A stretch of 64,000 nucleotides of DNA from Pseudomonas sp. LS-2 (lineage in GTDB: Bacteria; Pseudomonadota; Gammaproteobacteria; Pseudomonadales; Pseudomonadaceae). Below the pieces are notes generated by a model. It worked only from the letters and a program-made list of their open reading frames with translations. It searched no databases and was not told the DNA's origin. Made by a program: the position numbers and the translations under genes. The stretch lies in contig NZ_QXTJ01000015.1 of NCBI RefSeq assembly GCF_003605735.1, forward strand, positions 372,242-436,241, given 5' to 3'. Positions 49,685 through 59,953 of the stretch are shown here, piece after piece. How positions within the stretch are numbered: position 1 is the stretch's first letter; each line of letters opens with the position of its first letter.

Positions 49685-50833
49685 TCAGCTGCGAGCCGCA
49701 GTGACCTGAGCGCCTTCGGCCTCGGCACTGAGCTCGCGCACAGCGATGTAGCGTTCGCTGCGGCGAGTGCGGTCCATTACCTGCCCGACCAACTGGCCGC
49801 AGGCAGCATCGATGTCCTCACCACGCGTCGTACGCACGGTGACGTTGTACCCCGCTTGATGCAGCAGATCCTGGAAGCGACGGATCGCGTTGTTGCTCGG
49901 ACGCTCGTAACCCGAATGCGGAAACGGGTTGAACGGGATCAGGTTGATCTTGCAAGGCGTATACTTGAGCAACTCGATCATCTCGACGGCGTGCTCTGGA
50001 CGGTCGTTGATGTCCTTGAGCAGCGTGTACTCGATGGTCAGAACACGCTTCTCGCCCAGCGCCGACATGTAATTGCGGCAGGACTCGAGCAGCATCTTCA
50101 AGGGGTACTTCTTGTTGATCGGTACCAGCTGGTTGCGCAGCGCGTCGTTTGGCGCGTGCAGCGAAAGGGCCAGCGAGACGTCGATGTGCTTGGCCAGCTC
50201 ATCGATCATCGGGACCACGCCGGAGGTGGACAGGGTCACCCGGCGCTTGGAAATGCCATACCCGAAGTCATCCATCATCAGATGCATCGCAGAAATGACA
50301 TTGTCGAAGTTCAGCAATGGCTCGCCCATCCCCATCATCACCACGTTGGTGATGGCACGGTCGATGGTGGCCGGGACACTGCCGAAGGATTTGTTGGCAA
50401 TCCACACCTGACCGATGACTTCGGCGGCGGTGAGGTTGCTGTTGAAGCCTTGCTTGCCAGTTGAGCAGAAACTGCAATCCAGCGCGCAGCCCGCCTGGGA
50501 CGAAACGCACAATGTGCCGCGCTTGCCCTGCGGAATGTAGACGGTCTCGACGCAGCTGCCGGACGCCACTCGAACGACCCATTTGCGGGTACCGTCGGTG
50601 GAGATGTCCTCGCTGACGACTTCAGGACCACGAATTTCGGCACGGCGCTCGAGCTTTTCGCGCAGCGCCTTGCCGACGTTCGTCATGGCCTCGAAATTAT
50701 CGACGCCAAAATGGTGAATCCACTTCATGACCTGACCGGCGCGGAAGCGTTTCTCCCCGATGGACTCGAAGAATTTTTCCATTTCCGGCTGGGTCAGACC
50801 CAACAGGTTGATTTTGCCAGTTGTATCAGTCAT
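49685..50833 (-). CDS. rlmN: Dual-specificity 23S rRNA/tRNA adenine-C2 methyltransferase
   Basis: RlmN (382 residues) is a radical-SAM enzyme methylating A2503 of 23S rRNA and A37 of some tRNAs. The cluster motif [11 protein letters not shown], the [13 protein letters not shown] segment and the C-terminal methyl-carrying Cys region ([11 protein letters not shown]) are present. It sits 27 bases downstream of ndk and is likely read with it. Confidence 0.97.
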   Translation of the reverse strand: MTDTTGKINLLGLTQPEMEKFFESIGEKRFRAGQVMKWIHHFGVDNFEAMTNVGKALREKLERRAEIRGPEVVSEDISTDGTRKWVVRVASGSCVETVYIPQGKRGTLCVSSQAGCALDCSFCSTGKQGFNSNLTAAEVIGQVWIANKSFGSVPATIDRAITNVVMMGMGEPLLNFDNVISAMHLMMDDFGYGISKRRVTLSTSGVVPMIDELAKHIDVSLALSLHAPNDALRNQLVPINKKYPLKMLLESCRNYMSALGEKRVLTIEYTLLKDINDRPEHAVEMIELLKYTPCKINLIPFNPFPHSGYERPSNNAIRRFQDLLHQAGYNVTVRTTRGEDIDAACGQLVGQVMDRTRRSERYIAVRELSAEAEGAQVTAARS

Positions 50834-50860
50834 GGATTCACCCTCACTCGCAGCAGCAGC

Positions 50861-51286
50861 TTAGCGAGTGGTCACCTCGGTAGCAGCGAAGAAGTAAGCG
50901 ATTTCGCGAGCAGCGGCAGCTTCGGAGTCAGAGCCGTGAACAGCGTTGGCGTCGATGGACTCGGCGAAGTCAGCACGGATGGTGCCGGCAGCAGCTTCTT
51001 TAGGGTTGGTAGCGCCCATCAGTTCGCGGTTTTTCAGGATGGCGTTTTCACCTTCCAGAACCTGAACGACAACCGGACCGGAAGTCATGAAAGCAACCAG
51101 ATCGCCGAAGAAACCACGGGCGCTGTGCTCAGCGTAGAAACCTTCTGCTTCGGCCTTGGACAGTTGCTTCAGTTTCGAAGCCACAACACGCAGACCGGCT
51201 TTTTCGAAGCGGGTGGTGATTTCGCCGATTACGTTTTTAGCAACGGCGTCAGGCTTGATGATCGAGAAAGTACGTTGAACAGCCAT
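50861..51286 (-). CDS. ndk: Nucleoside diphosphate kinase
   Basis: The 141-residue enzyme balances NTP and dNTP pools. It contains the NDK signature with phospho-histidine H117 in NAVHGSDS, and starts [20 protein letters not shown]. Length is normal. A promoter for it appears to lie within the terminator of the preceding isc operon. Confidence 0.98.
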   Translation of the reverse strand: MAVQRTFSIIKPDAVAKNVIGEITTRFEKAGLRVVASKLKQLSKAEAEGFYAEHSARGFFGDLVAFMTSGPVVVQVLEGENAILKNRELMGATNPKEAAAGTIRADFAESIDANAVHGSDSEAAAAREIAYFFAATEVTTR

Positions 51287-51315
51287 GGTGTAACTCCAGA
51301 AACAGTGATTGTTGC

Positions 51316-51347
51316 GAAAAATTAAACCCGCGAATTATACGCGGGTT
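51316..51347 (-). terminator. Terminator of the isc operon
   Basis: On the minus strand AACCCGCG (pairing 51340-51347 with 51325-51332) closes a 7-base loop and is followed by TTTAATTTTTCGC. It lies 30 bases past the iscX stop and 38 bases before ndk. Confidence 0.8.
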
Positions 51348-51362
51348 CTGGTGTATTGCCTA
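51334..51362 (-). promoter_or_regulatory. Candidate ndk promoter within the isc terminator loop
   Basis: A perfect TATAAT (minus strand, 51334-51339) lies in the loop of the terminator hairpin, with TAGGCA (51357-51362) 17 bases upstream (4 of 6 to TTGACA). The same bases would serve as RNA hairpin for isc and as DNA promoter for ndk. Confidence 0.5.
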
Positions 51363-51376
51363 ACGTGCAAAGATGA

Positions 51377-51577
51377 TCAGTCTATTTCAGCGGCCCAAAG
51401 GGTCTGAACCGCTTCCAGCACCTTCTCCCCGACCCTGCCGGAGGTGTCGTCGAAATCGGGCAGTTGCTGGATCATCTGTTGCAGTTTGACGAAGCCGACC
51501 GAATACGGATCAGTATCCGGATGGGCCTCGTACAATTCCTCAGCGATGCGCTGTACATCATTCCAACCGTAGCTCAT
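51377..51577 (-). CDS. iscX: IscX small Fe-S assembly protein
   Basis: The 66-residue acidic protein begins MSYGWNDVQRIAEELYEAHP and has the DPYSVGFVKLQQMI segment typical of IscX (YfhJ), which binds IscS and modulates iron delivery. The ATG at 51575-51577 follows family length; 12 further upstream codons are not conserved. It is the last gene of the isc operon, 13 bases after fdx. Confidence 0.95.
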   Translation of the reverse strand: MSYGWNDVQRIAEELYEAHPDTDPYSVGFVKLQQMIQQLPDFDDTSGRVGEKVLEAVQTLWAAEID

Positions 51578-51590
51578 GACAATCCCTCGG

Positions 51591-51932
51591 TCAGTGCGGC
51601 GCTTCGGCTGCATGGTTGAGCGAATATTTCGGGATCTCGACAGTCAGGTCTTCGGTCCCGACCTTCGCCTGGCACGACAGACGCGATTGCGCCTCCAGGC
51701 CCCAGGCTCGATCAAGATAGTCCTCTTCCAGCTCGTCGGCCTCTTCCAGCGAGTTGAAACCCTCGCGAATGATGCAGTGACAGGTGGTGCAGGCGCAGAC
51801 ACCGCCGCAGGCGCTCTCGATTTCGATGTGATTGTCATGTGCCACTTCGAGAATGGACTTGCCGGTTTCGGCCTCGACAACCATACCGTCCGGGCAATGC
51901 TCGGCGTGTGGCAGAAAAATGACCTGCGGCAT
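51591..51932 (-). CDS. fdx: ISC-type [2Fe-2S] ferredoxin
   Basis: The 113-residue ferredoxin has cluster ligands C42, C48, C51 (ESACGGVCACTTC) and C87 (RLSCQAK), the adrenodoxin-type spacing. It supplies electrons for cluster assembly on IscU. It starts 3 bases after the hscA stop. Confidence 0.97.
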   Translation of the reverse strand: MPQVIFLPHAEHCPDGMVVEAETGKSILEVAHDNHIEIESACGGVCACTTCHCIIREGFNSLEEADELEEDYLDRAWGLEAQSRLSCQAKVGTEDLTVEIPKYSLNHAAEAPH

Positions 51933-51935
51933 CAG

Positions 51936-53798
51936 TTATTCCTCAATCTCATTCAGGTTGCGCCCTGACAACGCGGCTTTTACCGTCGAGTCCAGGCGGC
52001 GGGCCGCGAACGCATCGGTCACCTGCGACAGACGCTTGGTCTGCTGCTCGATGGCCGCACCGTCGGTGCCCTTCATCAATTCACGGAGTTCGTCGACCTG
52101 CATCTCGATGACCATGCGCTCTTCGGCGTCGAGCAAACGCTCGCCGTCGGCCTGCAGCGCACCTTCGACGGCTTCGATCAGACGCTGGGCGTCGACTTGC
52201 TGCTCACGCAACACGCGAGCGACCTTGTCGTCGCCGGCATACTGGAACGAATCCTTGAGCATGCGCGCGATTTCGCCGTCGGTCAGGCCGTAGGACGGCT
52301 TGACCTGGATGCTTGATTCCACGCCGGACGCCAATTCACGAGCGGAAACGCTCAGCAGACCGTCGGCATCGACCTGGAAGGTGACACGAATCTTGGCGGC
52401 GCCGGCGACCATCGCGGGAATCCCGCGCAGATCGAAACGTGCCAGGGAGCGGCAGTCGCTGATCAGCTCACGCTCGCCTTGCAGCACGTGAATCATCATG
52501 GCCGACTGGCCGTCTTTATAAGTGGTGAACTCTTGAGCGCGGGCCACCGGAATCGTGGTGTTGCGTGGGATCACCTTCTCCATCAGCCCACCCATGGTCT
52601 CAAGACCGAGCGACAGCGGGATCACGTCCAGCAACAACAGCTCGCCGCCGTCACGCTTGTTGCCCGCCAGGGTATCGGCCTGAATTGCTGCGCCAATGGC
52701 GACAACCTGATCCGGATCGATCTCGGTCAGAGGCTGACGACCGAACAGATCTGCAACGGCTTCACGCACGCGCGGCACGCGGGTCGAACCGCCAACCATG
52801 ACCACGGCTTCGACCTCATCCAGCTCGATGCCGCAATCACGCACGGCGCGGCGGCAAGCCTTGAGGCTGCGCGCGATCATGGGTTCGATCAGGGCATTGA
52901 ACTCAGCGCGAGTCAGCACGCCCGTCCAGGCGCCATGCACCACCTCGACCGAATCGGTGTCGGTGAGCGCTTCTTTGGCGGCACAGGCGGTCTGCATCAG
53001 ACTGCGCTGTGCAGAAGGATCGAGGTCTTCCGACAAACCGGCCTCAGTGATGATCCAGCTGGCAATGGCATGGTCGAAATCGTCGCCACCCAGTGCGCTG
53101 TCGCCGCCGGTGGCCATGACTTCGAAGACACCGCCAGTCAGACGGAGAATCGAGATATCGAACGTACCGCCTCCCAGATCGTAGATGGCGACTACGCCCT
53201 CAGCGTTCTGATCAAGACCATAAGCCACGGCGGCTGCCGTTGGCTCGTTGAGCAAACGCAGCACGGTCAGACCCGCCAGCTTGGCGGCATCCTTGGTGGC
53301 CTGGCGCTGAGCGTCGTCGAAATACGCCGGAACGGTGATCACTGCACCGACCAGATCGCCACCCAGGGTCGCTTCAGCACGCTGGCGCAACACCTTGAGG
53401 ATGTCCGCCGACACTTCAACCGGGCTTTTCGGACCTTGAACGGTCTCGATGAAAGGCATATGTGACTCACCGCCGATGAAGCGGTAAGGCAGTTGCTCAC
53501 CCAGATGCTTCACATCGGAGATGCCGCGCCCCATCAAACGCTTGACCGAAATGATGGTGTTCAGCGGGTCGGTGGCGGCTGCATCCTTGGCGGACTGGCC
53601 TACTTCCACGCGGTCTGCGTGATAACGCACCGCGGACGGCAGAATGACCTGCCCGTCCTGATCAGGAAGGGGCTCACTGATGCCACTGCGCAACGCAGCG
53701 ACCAGCGAGTTGGTGGTGCCGAGGTCAATCCCGACGGCCAGACGGCGCTGATGAGGTTTTGGACTTTGGCCGGGTTCGGCGATCTGCAGTAGAGCCAT
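51936..53798 (-). CDS. hscA: Fe-S assembly Hsp70 chaperone HscA
   Basis: The 620-residue DnaK relative is specialised for IscU. The nucleotide-binding domain has [13 protein letters not shown], the [14 protein letters not shown] phosphate loop and [14 protein letters not shown]. The substrate-binding domain (~390-510) binds the LPPVK motif of IscU, which is present in the iscU product of this operon. The C-terminal lid is normal in length. It follows hscB by 45 bases. Confidence 0.97.
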   Translation of the reverse strand: MALLQIAEPGQSPKPHQRRLAVGIDLGTTNSLVAALRSGISEPLPDQDGQVILPSAVRYHADRVEVGQSAKDAAATDPLNTIISVKRLMGRGISDVKHLGEQLPYRFIGGESHMPFIETVQGPKSPVEVSADILKVLRQRAEATLGGDLVGAVITVPAYFDDAQRQATKDAAKLAGLTVLRLLNEPTAAAVAYGLDQNAEGVVAIYDLGGGTFDISILRLTGGVFEVMATGGDSALGGDDFDHAIASWIITEAGLSEDLDPSAQRSLMQTACAAKEALTDTDSVEVVHGAWTGVLTRAEFNALIEPMIARSLKACRRAVRDCGIELDEVEAVVMVGGSTRVPRVREAVADLFGRQPLTEIDPDQVVAIGAAIQADTLAGNKRDGGELLLLDVIPLSLGLETMGGLMEKVIPRNTTIPVARAQEFTTYKDGQSAMMIHVLQGERELISDCRSLARFDLRGIPAMVAGAAKIRVTFQVDADGLLSVSARELASGVESSIQVKPSYGLTDGEIARMLKDSFQYAGDDKVARVLREQQVDAQRLIEAVEGALQADGERLLDAEERMVIEMQVDELRELMKGTDGAAIEQQTKRLSQVTDAFAARRLDSTVKAALSGRNLNEIEE

Positions 53799-53843
53799 TG
53801 CTTTTCTGATATCACTGGCGCGCCGCCCAAGGGCGGCGCGGGG

Positions 53844-54362
53844 TTAATCGTCGAGGCGCTCTTCCAGCTGGCGCACTTCGTAAGAGAGCTTGTCGAGGAA
53901 CTGCATGCGGCGCATCAACCTTTCGGCCTGCTCACGCTGTGCAGCATCGTCCCAACAGGCCGCGAAGCTTTCGTTCAGTTCTTCCTGCGCAACCTTGAGC
54001 CGACGCTTGAATGCGGCGACGCCATCCAGATCTGCTTCGTCCTGCAGGTCCTCGAGTTCTTCGCGCCATTGCATCTGCTGCATCAGAAAATCGGGGTCAT
54101 GCACGGTGACTTCAAGCGGAACTTCGCCCTTGAGCGCCAACAGATAACGCGCCCGCTTGGGCGCGTTTTTCAGCGTCTGGTAGGCGTCGTTCAGGCTCGC
54201 CGAGCGCTCCAGCGCAACACGCTGCTCACGCTCGGAAGCATCAGCGAAGCGGTCGGGGTGCACGCTACGGGCGAGCTCGCGATACCGCGTCGCCAGCAAG
54301 TCGAGATCCAGACGGAAACCCGGCTGCAGATCGAATAAAGCGAAATGACAAGGAGTACCCAC
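53844..54362 (-). CDS. hscB: Fe-S assembly J-domain co-chaperone HscB
   Basis: The 172-residue protein has an N-terminal J domain with the HPD motif ([13 protein letters not shown]) and a C-terminal helical IscU-binding domain. The open frame reaches 54401, but homologues start [15 protein letters not shown], so the start is GTG at 54360-54362, with GAGG 6 bases upstream. A GTG start may tune the level of HscB relative to HscA. Confidence 0.95.
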   Translation of the reverse strand: MGTPCHFALFDLQPGFRLDLDLLATRYRELARSVHPDRFADASEREQRVALERSASLNDAYQTLKNAPKRARYLLALKGEVPLEVTVHDPDFLMQQMQWREELEDLQDEADLDGVAAFKRRLKVAQEELNESFAACWDDAAQREQAERLMRRMQFLDKLSYEVRQLEERLDD

Positions 54363-54370
54363 GATAAGCC

Positions 54371-54694
54371 TCAGACGTTGAAGCTTTCGCCGCAGCCACA
54401 TTCACCGCGCGAGTTGGGGTTGTTGAACTTGAAGCCTTCGTTCAACCCTTCCTTGACGAAATCGAGCTCGGTGCCGTCCAGGTAAACCAGGCTCTTGGGA
54501 TCGATGATCACCTTGACGCCATGGTATTCGAAAACCGAGTCTTCGCTTTCCGGCTCGTCGACGAACTCGAGAACGTACGCCAGGCCGGAACAACCTGTGG
54601 TGCGAACACCCAGACGAATGCCATCACCCTTGCCGCGCCCCTCGAGGGAACGACGCACGTGGTTAGCGGCAGCTTCGGTCATGCTGATAGCCAT
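54371..54694 (-). CDS. iscA: A-type Fe-S carrier IscA
   Basis: The 107-residue protein has the three conserved cysteines C35 (TTGCSGLAY), C99 and C101 (GECGCGESF) that hold iron or an Fe-S cluster for delivery to apo-targets. Normal length, between iscU and hscB. Confidence 0.97.
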   Translation of the reverse strand: MAISMTEAAANHVRRSLEGRGKGDGIRLGVRTTGCSGLAYVLEFVDEPESEDSVFEYHGVKVIIDPKSLVYLDGTELDFVKEGLNEGFKFNNPNSRGECGCGESFNV

Positions 54695-54732
54695 CAGGAC
54701 TCCTTACTTCTTGCAAGCGGGATGAAGACTGC

Positions 54733-55119
54733 TCAGAGCAGGCCTTTCTTCAGCTTGTAATCGCGAACGGCAGCCTTGATGGCGTCCTCAGCGAGTACCG
54801 AGCAGTGAATCTTCACGGGCGGCAATGCCAGTTCTTCTGCCAGCTGAGTGTTCTTGATGGTCTCTGCTTCATCCAGAGTCTTGCCCTTCATCCACTCGGT
54901 GGCCAGGGAGCTGGAGGCGATAGCCGAACCGCAGCCGTAGGTCTTGAACTTGGCGTCTTCGATGATGCCTTGCTCGTTGACCTTGATCTGCAGGCGCATG
55001 ACGTCGCCGCACGCTGGAGCGCCGACCATGCCGGTGCCGACATCAGGATCTTCCGCGTTCATCTTGCCGACGTTGCGCGGGTTCTCGTAGTGGTCGATGA
55101 CCTTTTCGCTGTAAGCCAT
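54733..55119 (-). CDS. iscU: Fe-S cluster scaffold IscU
   Basis: The 128-residue scaffold has cluster-site residues C37, D39, C63 and C106 (GAPACGD, YGCGSA, HCSVLAED), and the HscA recognition motif LPPVK at 99-103. Sulfur comes from IscS, encoded just upstream, and release is driven by HscA/HscB, encoded downstream. Confidence 0.98.
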   Translation of the reverse strand: MAYSEKVIDHYENPRNVGKMNAEDPDVGTGMVGAPACGDVMRLQIKVNEQGIIEDAKFKTYGCGSAIASSSLATEWMKGKTLDEAETIKNTQLAEELALPPVKIHCSVLAEDAIKAAVRDYKLKKGLL

Positions 55120-55212
55120 GGTGCGTATTCCTCATCAGGTTCGTCGCTCTGGCGACACTCTAAAAACTACCAAAGCAGGTTTTTAAAGCGCCGCGTTGGT
55201 GGCGACTTTAAA

Positions 55213-56427
55213 TTAGTGCGCCGCCCACTCGATCTTGGAGATGTCGACGCCGTCTTTGAACATGTCCCACAGCGGCGACAAAGCGCGCAGCTTGGTGACA
55301 GCCTCGCAAACTTTCTGCGCGGCCCAATCGATCTCTTCTTCAGTAGTGAAGCGACCGAAGGTGAAACGGATAGAACTGTGCGCCAGCTCGTCGTTGCGAC
55401 CCAGGGCGCGCAGCACGTATGAAGGCTCAAGCGAAGCCGAGGTGCACGCGGAACCGGAGGAGACCGCCAGGTCCTTGAGCGCCATGATCAGCGACTCGCC
55501 TTCGACATAGTTGAAGCTCAGGTTCAGGTTGTGCGGTACGCGAGCAGTCAGACTGCCATTGACGTACAGCTCCTCCAGATGTTCGACCTGCTGATAGAAG
55601 CGGTCGCTCAGCGCTTTGATACGCACGTTTTCAGCGGCCATGTCTTCTTTGGCGATACGGAACGCTTCGCCCATGCCGACGATCTGGTGAGTGGCCAGGG
55701 TGCCGGAACGCATGCCACGCTCATGACCGCCACCGTGCATGGTGGCTTCGATGCGAACGCGAGGCTTGCGGCTGACGTACAGCGCGCCGATACCTTTCGG
55801 ACCGTAAGTCTTGTGCGCGGAGAAGGACATCATGTCGACCTTCAGCTTCGACAAGTCGATCTCGACCTTGCCGGTAGACTGAGCAGCGTCGACATGGAAC
55901 AGCACACCGCGCGAACGGGTCAGCTCGCCAATTGCAGCGATGTCGTTGACCGTGCCGATTTCGTTGTTGACGTGCATGATCGAGACCAGAATGGTGTCAT
56001 CACGCAGAACCGCTTCGATCATGGCCGGAGTGATCAGACCGTCTTCGGTCGGCTCCAGATAGGTGACCTCGAAACCTTCACGCTCCAGTTGGCGCATGGT
56101 GTCGAGGACAGCTTTGTGCTCGATCTTGCTGGTGATCAGGTGCTTGCCTTTGCTGGCATAGAAATGCGCCGCGCCTTTGATCGCCAGGTTGTCGGACTCG
56201 GTGGCACCGGAGGTCCAGACGATTTCACGAGGATCGGCGTTGACCAGGTCAGCGACCTGACGGCGAGCGTTCTCGACTGACTCTTCAGCTTTCCAGCCAA
56301 AAACGTGGGAGCGCGAAGCCGGGTTACCGAAATTGCCATCAACCAGCAGGCAATCGCTCATTTTCTGCGCAACACGCGGATCGACCGGGGTCGTCGCGGA
56401 ATAATCGAGGTAAATCGGCAATCTCAT
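55213..56427 (-). CDS. iscS: Cysteine desulfurase IscS
   Basis: The 404-residue PLP enzyme removes sulfur from cysteine for Fe-S clusters and tRNA thiolation. PLP lysine is in [14 protein letters not shown] and the mobile-loop catalytic Cys in [10 protein letters not shown]. The ATG at 56425-56427 has AGGAGAT upstream and gives [17 protein letters not shown]; an in-frame extension of 16 codons is spurious. It follows iscR by 44 bases. Confidence 0.98.
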   Translation of the reverse strand: MRLPIYLDYSATTPVDPRVAQKMSDCLLVDGNFGNPASRSHVFGWKAEESVENARRQVADLVNADPREIVWTSGATESDNLAIKGAAHFYASKGKHLITSKIEHKAVLDTMRQLEREGFEVTYLEPTEDGLITPAMIEAVLRDDTILVSIMHVNNEIGTVNDIAAIGELTRSRGVLFHVDAAQSTGKVEIDLSKLKVDMMSFSAHKTYGPKGIGALYVSRKPRVRIEATMHGGGHERGMRSGTLATHQIVGMGEAFRIAKEDMAAENVRIKALSDRFYQQVEHLEELYVNGSLTARVPHNLNLSFNYVEGESLIMALKDLAVSSGSACTSASLEPSYVLRALGRNDELAHSSIRFTFGRFTTEEEIDWAAQKVCEAVTKLRALSPLWDMFKDGVDISKIEWAAH

Positions 56428-56471
56428 TGAATATCTCCTATCGGGCAGGCGCGCCGCGCGTTCATCTGCGT

Positions 56472-56963
56472 TCACTCAACGGCGGATGTTTCAATCTTGT
56501 CCAGTTGCTGCGTCTTGTTGCTGCAACGACGCAGATCCTGACGTTGGGCGACTTCCTGCACTTCACGGCGAGTGACGAGGTCGGCCAGGCTGATACCGCT
56601 TAGAAATTCGTGAATCTGCTGGCTGAGATCGCACCACAAGTGGTGGGTCAGACAAGTATCGCCAGCATGGCAATCACCGAGCCCCTGGCAGCGCGTCGCG
56701 TCGACGGATTCGTTGACCGCATCGATGACCTGCGCCACCTGAATACCCTGCATGTTACGGGACAGCTGATAGCCGCCGCCCGGCCCACGCACGCTGGACA
56801 CCAGATTGCTGCGACGCAGCTTGGCGAACAGTTGCTCGAGATAGGAAAGGGAAATCCCCTGCCGCTCGGAGATATCGGCCAGAGACACTGGCCCATGCTG
56901 CGCGTGCAATGCCAGATCCAGCATGGCAGTTACGGCGTATCGGCCCTTTGTAGTCAGTCGCAT
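56472..56963 (-). CDS. iscR: Fe-S cluster-sensing regulator IscR
   Basis: The 163-residue Rrf2-family repressor senses cluster status through a [2Fe-2S] cluster bound by C92, C98 and C104 ([14 protein letters not shown]) and H107. The winged helix at the N-terminus reads [20 protein letters not shown]. Holo-IscR would repress this operon by binding the type 1 site upstream. First gene of iscRSUA-hscBA-fdx-iscX. Confidence 0.97.
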   Translation of the reverse strand: MRLTTKGRYAVTAMLDLALHAQHGPVSLADISERQGISLSYLEQLFAKLRRSNLVSSVRGPGGGYQLSRNMQGIQVAQVIDAVNESVDATRCQGLGDCHAGDTCLTHHLWCDLSQQIHEFLSGISLADLVTRREVQEVAQRQDLRRCSNKTQQLDKIETSAVE

Positions 56964-56995
56964 GACGTGTACCGCGGAGGTTCGGAATGAAGGCG

Positions 56996-57028
56996 AGTAT
57001 GCTATTCCCGAGTATTTAAGTCAACTAT
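56996..57028 (-). promoter_or_regulatory. isc operon promoter with IscR type 1 site
   Basis: On the minus strand TTGACT (57019-57024) and CATACT (56996-57001) have a 17-base spacer. The sequence at 57003-57028 reads ATAGTTGACT, TAAAT, ACTCGGGAAT, matching the IscR type 1 pattern (ATASYYGACT-core-AGTCRRSTAT) in most positions and covering the -35 element, so bound IscR would block RNA polymerase. Confidence 0.7.
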
Positions 57029-57133
57029 AAGACCTAGTGAAACAGTCGGGATTACCCGCAAAGAGCGGGCCGCATAATAGCAAAGTCACAAGTCGAATGG
57101 CATGCCCGGACGACCCCTTTAGAGCCATTTGCG

Positions 57134-57922
57134 TCAAATACCTTGACCGACCTTGGTCTCGTTGCGCTCCTTGATGCAATCGAATACTTCCTGGTGCAGC
57201 TCCGGGAGCTCTTTCTCCCGGTACTCGCAACCCAGGCTTTTCAAGGCCTTGCCCATGTCCTCCATGCGCACATCGACCGCCTGTAAATGGTCGAGCAGCT
57301 GGCCGATCGCCTTGGCCACCGGATCCGGCATGTCCTCGCTGACACCATACGCATCGAAGCCTATCTTCTCGGCCATCGCCTTGCGCTTGGCTTCGGCGTC
57401 GGTTTCATCGGACTTGACGATGATGCGGCCCGGAATGCCCACCACGGTCGCCCCTGCCGGAACCGGCTTGGTCACCACGGCATTGGAGCCGACCTTGGCC
57501 CCGGCGCCGACGGTAAACGGCCCAAGCACCTTGGCGCCCGCCCCCACCACCACGCCGGATTCCAGCGTTGGATGGCGCTTACCTTTGTTCCAACTGGTGC
57601 CGCCCAGCGTGACACCCTGATAAAGCGTCACGTCATCGCCAATTTCGGCGGTCTCGCCAATGACGATGCCCATGCCGTGATCGATGAAGAAGCGTCTGCC
57701 GACTTTGGCGCCGGGATGGATCTCGATACCCGTCCACCAGCGGCCGAAATTGGAGACCATGCGCGCCGGCCATTTCAGGTCCTTGCGCCACAACGAGCCA
57801 GACAGACGATGCAGCCAGATCGCGTGCATGCCGGGATAGCAGGTCAGCACTTCGAATGCGTTGCGGGCCGCCGGGTCGCGATGAAACACACTTTGAATAT
57901 CTTCTCGCAGACGCTCGAACAT
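57134..57922 (-). CDS. cysE: Serine O-acetyltransferase
   Basis: CysE (262 residues) acetylates serine to O-acetylserine for cysteine synthesis. It has the N-terminal helical domain and hexapeptide-repeat C-terminal domain ([22 protein letters not shown] with catalytic His, [18 protein letters not shown]). The start is the ATG at 57920-57922, which overlaps the trmJ stop as TGATG; the GTG codon before it is less likely. Its product feeds IscS, encoded nearby. Confidence 0.96.
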   Translation of the reverse strand: MFERLREDIQSVFHRDPAARNAFEVLTCYPGMHAIWLHRLSGSLWRKDLKWPARMVSNFGRWWTGIEIHPGAKVGRRFFIDHGMGIVIGETAEIGDDVTLYQGVTLGGTSWNKGKRHPTLESGVVVGAGAKVLGPFTVGAGAKVGSNAVVTKPVPAGATVVGIPGRIIVKSDETDAEAKRKAMAEKIGFDAYGVSEDMPDPVAKAIGQLLDHLQAVDVRMEDMGKALKSLGCEYREKELPELHQEVFDCIKERNETKVGQGI

Positions 57923-58695
57923 CACTGATCCTTCCGCTTGTAGGGCTCGCCGTTGGCCGCTTTCTGGGTCTCGGTGAGGATGCCACGCAAAATGCTCATT
58001 TCAGATCGGTTTACCGCAGAGCGTCCGTAGAGCCGGCGCAACCTGGCCATCAAGTGACGAGGCTTTTCCGGATCGAGGAAGCCGATGTTGACCAGAGTCG
58101 CTTCCAGATGCTCATAGAATTTCTCCATCTCATCCATTGTCGCGAGCTCGGTACTGCGCACCGAATTGACCTCGAACTTCTCTACCTTGGTCGCCTGGCC
58201 GCCAGCAGCCAGCCAGGACATACGGGTTTCGTAACTCAGGACCTGCACCGCCGCCGCCAGATTCAACGAGCTGAACTCAGGGTCGGATGGGATGTGCACG
58301 TGGTAGTGACAGCGCTGCAACTCTTCGTTGGTCAGACCTGCGTACTCGCGGCCAAATACCAATGCGATTTCTTCGCCGAGAGCGGCGTGTTCCACCGTTT
58401 TGATTCCCGCCTCACGCGGGTCCAGCAGCGGCCAGGGAATGCGGCGGTCGCGGGCGCTGGTGCCCAGCACCAGATTGCAACCCACTAACGCGTCTTCCAG
58501 GGTTGGGACCACTTGAGCGCCTTCCAGAATGTCGCCTGCGCCCGAAGCGCGCGCGTCAGCCTCGTGATGCGGGAAGCTTGCCGGATCGACCAGCACCAGA
58601 CGCGAAAGCCCCATGTTCTTCATGGCACGAGCAGCGCCACCGATATTTCCCGGGTGACTGGTGCCGACCAGGACAACACGAATATTTTGCAGCAA
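57922..58695 (-). CDS. trmJ: tRNA (cytidine/uridine-32-2'-O)-methyltransferase TrmJ
   Basis: The 257-residue SPOUT-class enzyme opens [22 protein letters not shown] and contains [15 protein letters not shown] and [15 protein letters not shown], the knot motifs binding SAM. It methylates the ribose at position 32 of several tRNAs. It is co-translated with cysE through a one-base overlap and diverges from suhB, with a 236-base gap in which no further gene is seen. Confidence 0.94.
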   Translation of the reverse strand: MLQNIRVVLVGTSHPGNIGGAARAMKNMGLSRLVLVDPASFPHHEADARASGAGDILEGAQVVPTLEDALVGCNLVLGTSARDRRIPWPLLDPREAGIKTVEHAALGEEIALVFGREYAGLTNEELQRCHYHVHIPSDPEFSSLNLAAAVQVLSYETRMSWLAAGGQATKVEKFEVNSVRSTELATMDEMEKFYEHLEATLVNIGFLDPEKPRHLMARLRRLYGRSAVNRSEMSILRGILTETQKAANGEPYKRKDQ

Positions 58696-58931
58696 TGGTG
58701 TGATCTCACTAGCAGGTGAAAAGGGGGACGAATCTTACAGAAGCACCGGGCTCAAGGCTATGAACCCTTGCATGACAGGACCTACATACACCGATAAGCG
58801 GCTCCTAACCAGCACGGATCCGTTTGTCATGAGGCGACCGGACGCATGGCAAAGGCTGCACTCGCGCTGGAAATCGTCAGCAAGAACCCATAGAATGCCC
58901 GGCTCTCTTTAACGACCTAGGTGATACATCC

Positions 58932-59747
58932 ATGCAGCCCATGCTGAATATCGCGCTGCGCGCCGCCCGCAGCGCCAGCGAATTGATTTTCCGCTCCATC
59001 GAGCGCCTGGATACCATCAAGGTCGACGAAAAAGACGCGAAAGACTACGTAACCGAAATCGATCGCGCCGCAGAAAAAACCATCATTGATGCGCTGCTGA
59101 AGGCTTACCCCACTCACGGTATCCTCGGCGAAGAAACCGGTCTGCGTGAAGGCACCGGCGAAGGCGCCGATTACCTTTGGGTCATCGACCCACTGGATGG
59201 CACCACCAACTTCGTTCGTGGCGTTCCTCATTTCGCTGTCAGCATCGCCTGCAAATACCGTGGCCGACTGGAGCACGCTGTCGTTCTGGATCCGGTTCGT
59301 CAGGAAGAATTCACCGCCAGCCGTGGTCGCGGCGCTCAGCTGAATGGTCGTCGCCTGCGCGTCAGCCCTCGCAAGAGCCTCGAAGGCGCCCTGCTCGGCA
59401 CCGGCTTCCCGTTCCGTGAAAACCAGCTGGATAACCTGGAAAACTACCTGAACATGTTCCGTTCGCTGGTTGGCCAGACCGCCGGTATCCGCCGCGCTGG
59501 CGCAGCGAGCCTGGACCTGGCTTACGTTGCAGCCGGTCGTTTCGATGCGTTCTGGGAGTCGGGTCTGTCGGAATGGGACATGGCCGCCGGCGCTCTGCTG
59601 ATTCAGGAAGCAGGCGGTCTGGTCAGCGACTTCAACGGCGGGCATGACTTCCTCGAGAAGGGTCACATCGTCGCAGGCAACACCAAGTGCTTCAAAGCGG
59701 TTCTGACTTCGATCGCTCCGTTCGTTCCAGCTTCGCTGAAGCGCTAA
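58932..59747 (+). CDS. suhB: Inositol-1-monophosphatase SuhB
   Basis: The 271-residue phosphatase has the Li-sensitive Mg-site motifs GEETGL, WVIDPLDGTTNFVRGVPHFA and SEWDMAAGALLIQEAGG. In E. coli SuhB also acts with NusA in rRNA antitermination, and in P. aeruginosa it influences virulence gene expression. Normal length, monocistronic, followed by a strong terminator. Confidence 0.96.
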   Translation: MQPMLNIALRAARSASELIFRSIERLDTIKVDEKDAKDYVTEIDRAAEKTIIDALLKAYPTHGILGEETGLREGTGEGADYLWVIDPLDGTTNFVRGVPHFAVSIACKYRGRLEHAVVLDPVRQEEFTASRGRGAQLNGRRLRVSPRKSLEGALLGTGFPFRENQLDNLENYLNMFRSLVGQTAGIRRAGAASLDLAYVAAGRFDAFWESGLSEWDMAAGALLIQEAGGLVSDFNGGHDFLEKGHIVAGNTKCFKAVLTSIAPFVPASLKR

Positions 59748-59762
59748 CGCTCCGCCAGCTGC

Positions 59763-59792
59763 AAAAAAACCGGCCATGTGCCGGTTTTTTTT
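59763..59792 (+). terminator. Terminator of suhB
   Basis: CCGGC (59770-59774) pairs with GCCGG (59780-59784), extended by the flanking A- and T-runs, 15 bases after the suhB stop. Confidence 0.88.
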
Positions 59793-59833
59793 ATGCCCGC
59801 GAAGTTAGCCTTGGACACATCAGGATCAGGCCC

Positions 59834-59900
59834 GTAGCAGCACGGCTTGCCGGCGGTATCGATCTCACGAGCGCCACCGCCGGCAAGCCGTGCTGCTACA
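59834..59900. repeat. Inverted REP pair
   Basis: GTAGCAGCACGGCTTGCCGG and CCGGCAAGCCGTGCTGCTAC are perfectly complementary arms around a 27-base spacer, the best preserved REP pair in the window. Confidence 0.88.
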
Positions 59901-59953
59901 GATCCTGCGTATGCCGGGCGTTAGTGTCATGGGCACCCGCGATGTAAGCACCT

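Noticed and set aside
57055..57069. CCCGC/GCGGG hairpin upstream of the isc promoter as a terminator for an upstream gene
   Set aside because: Only a 5-bp stem, no U-run, and it lies upstream of the cysE stop in the wrong order to serve iscR; too weak to list.
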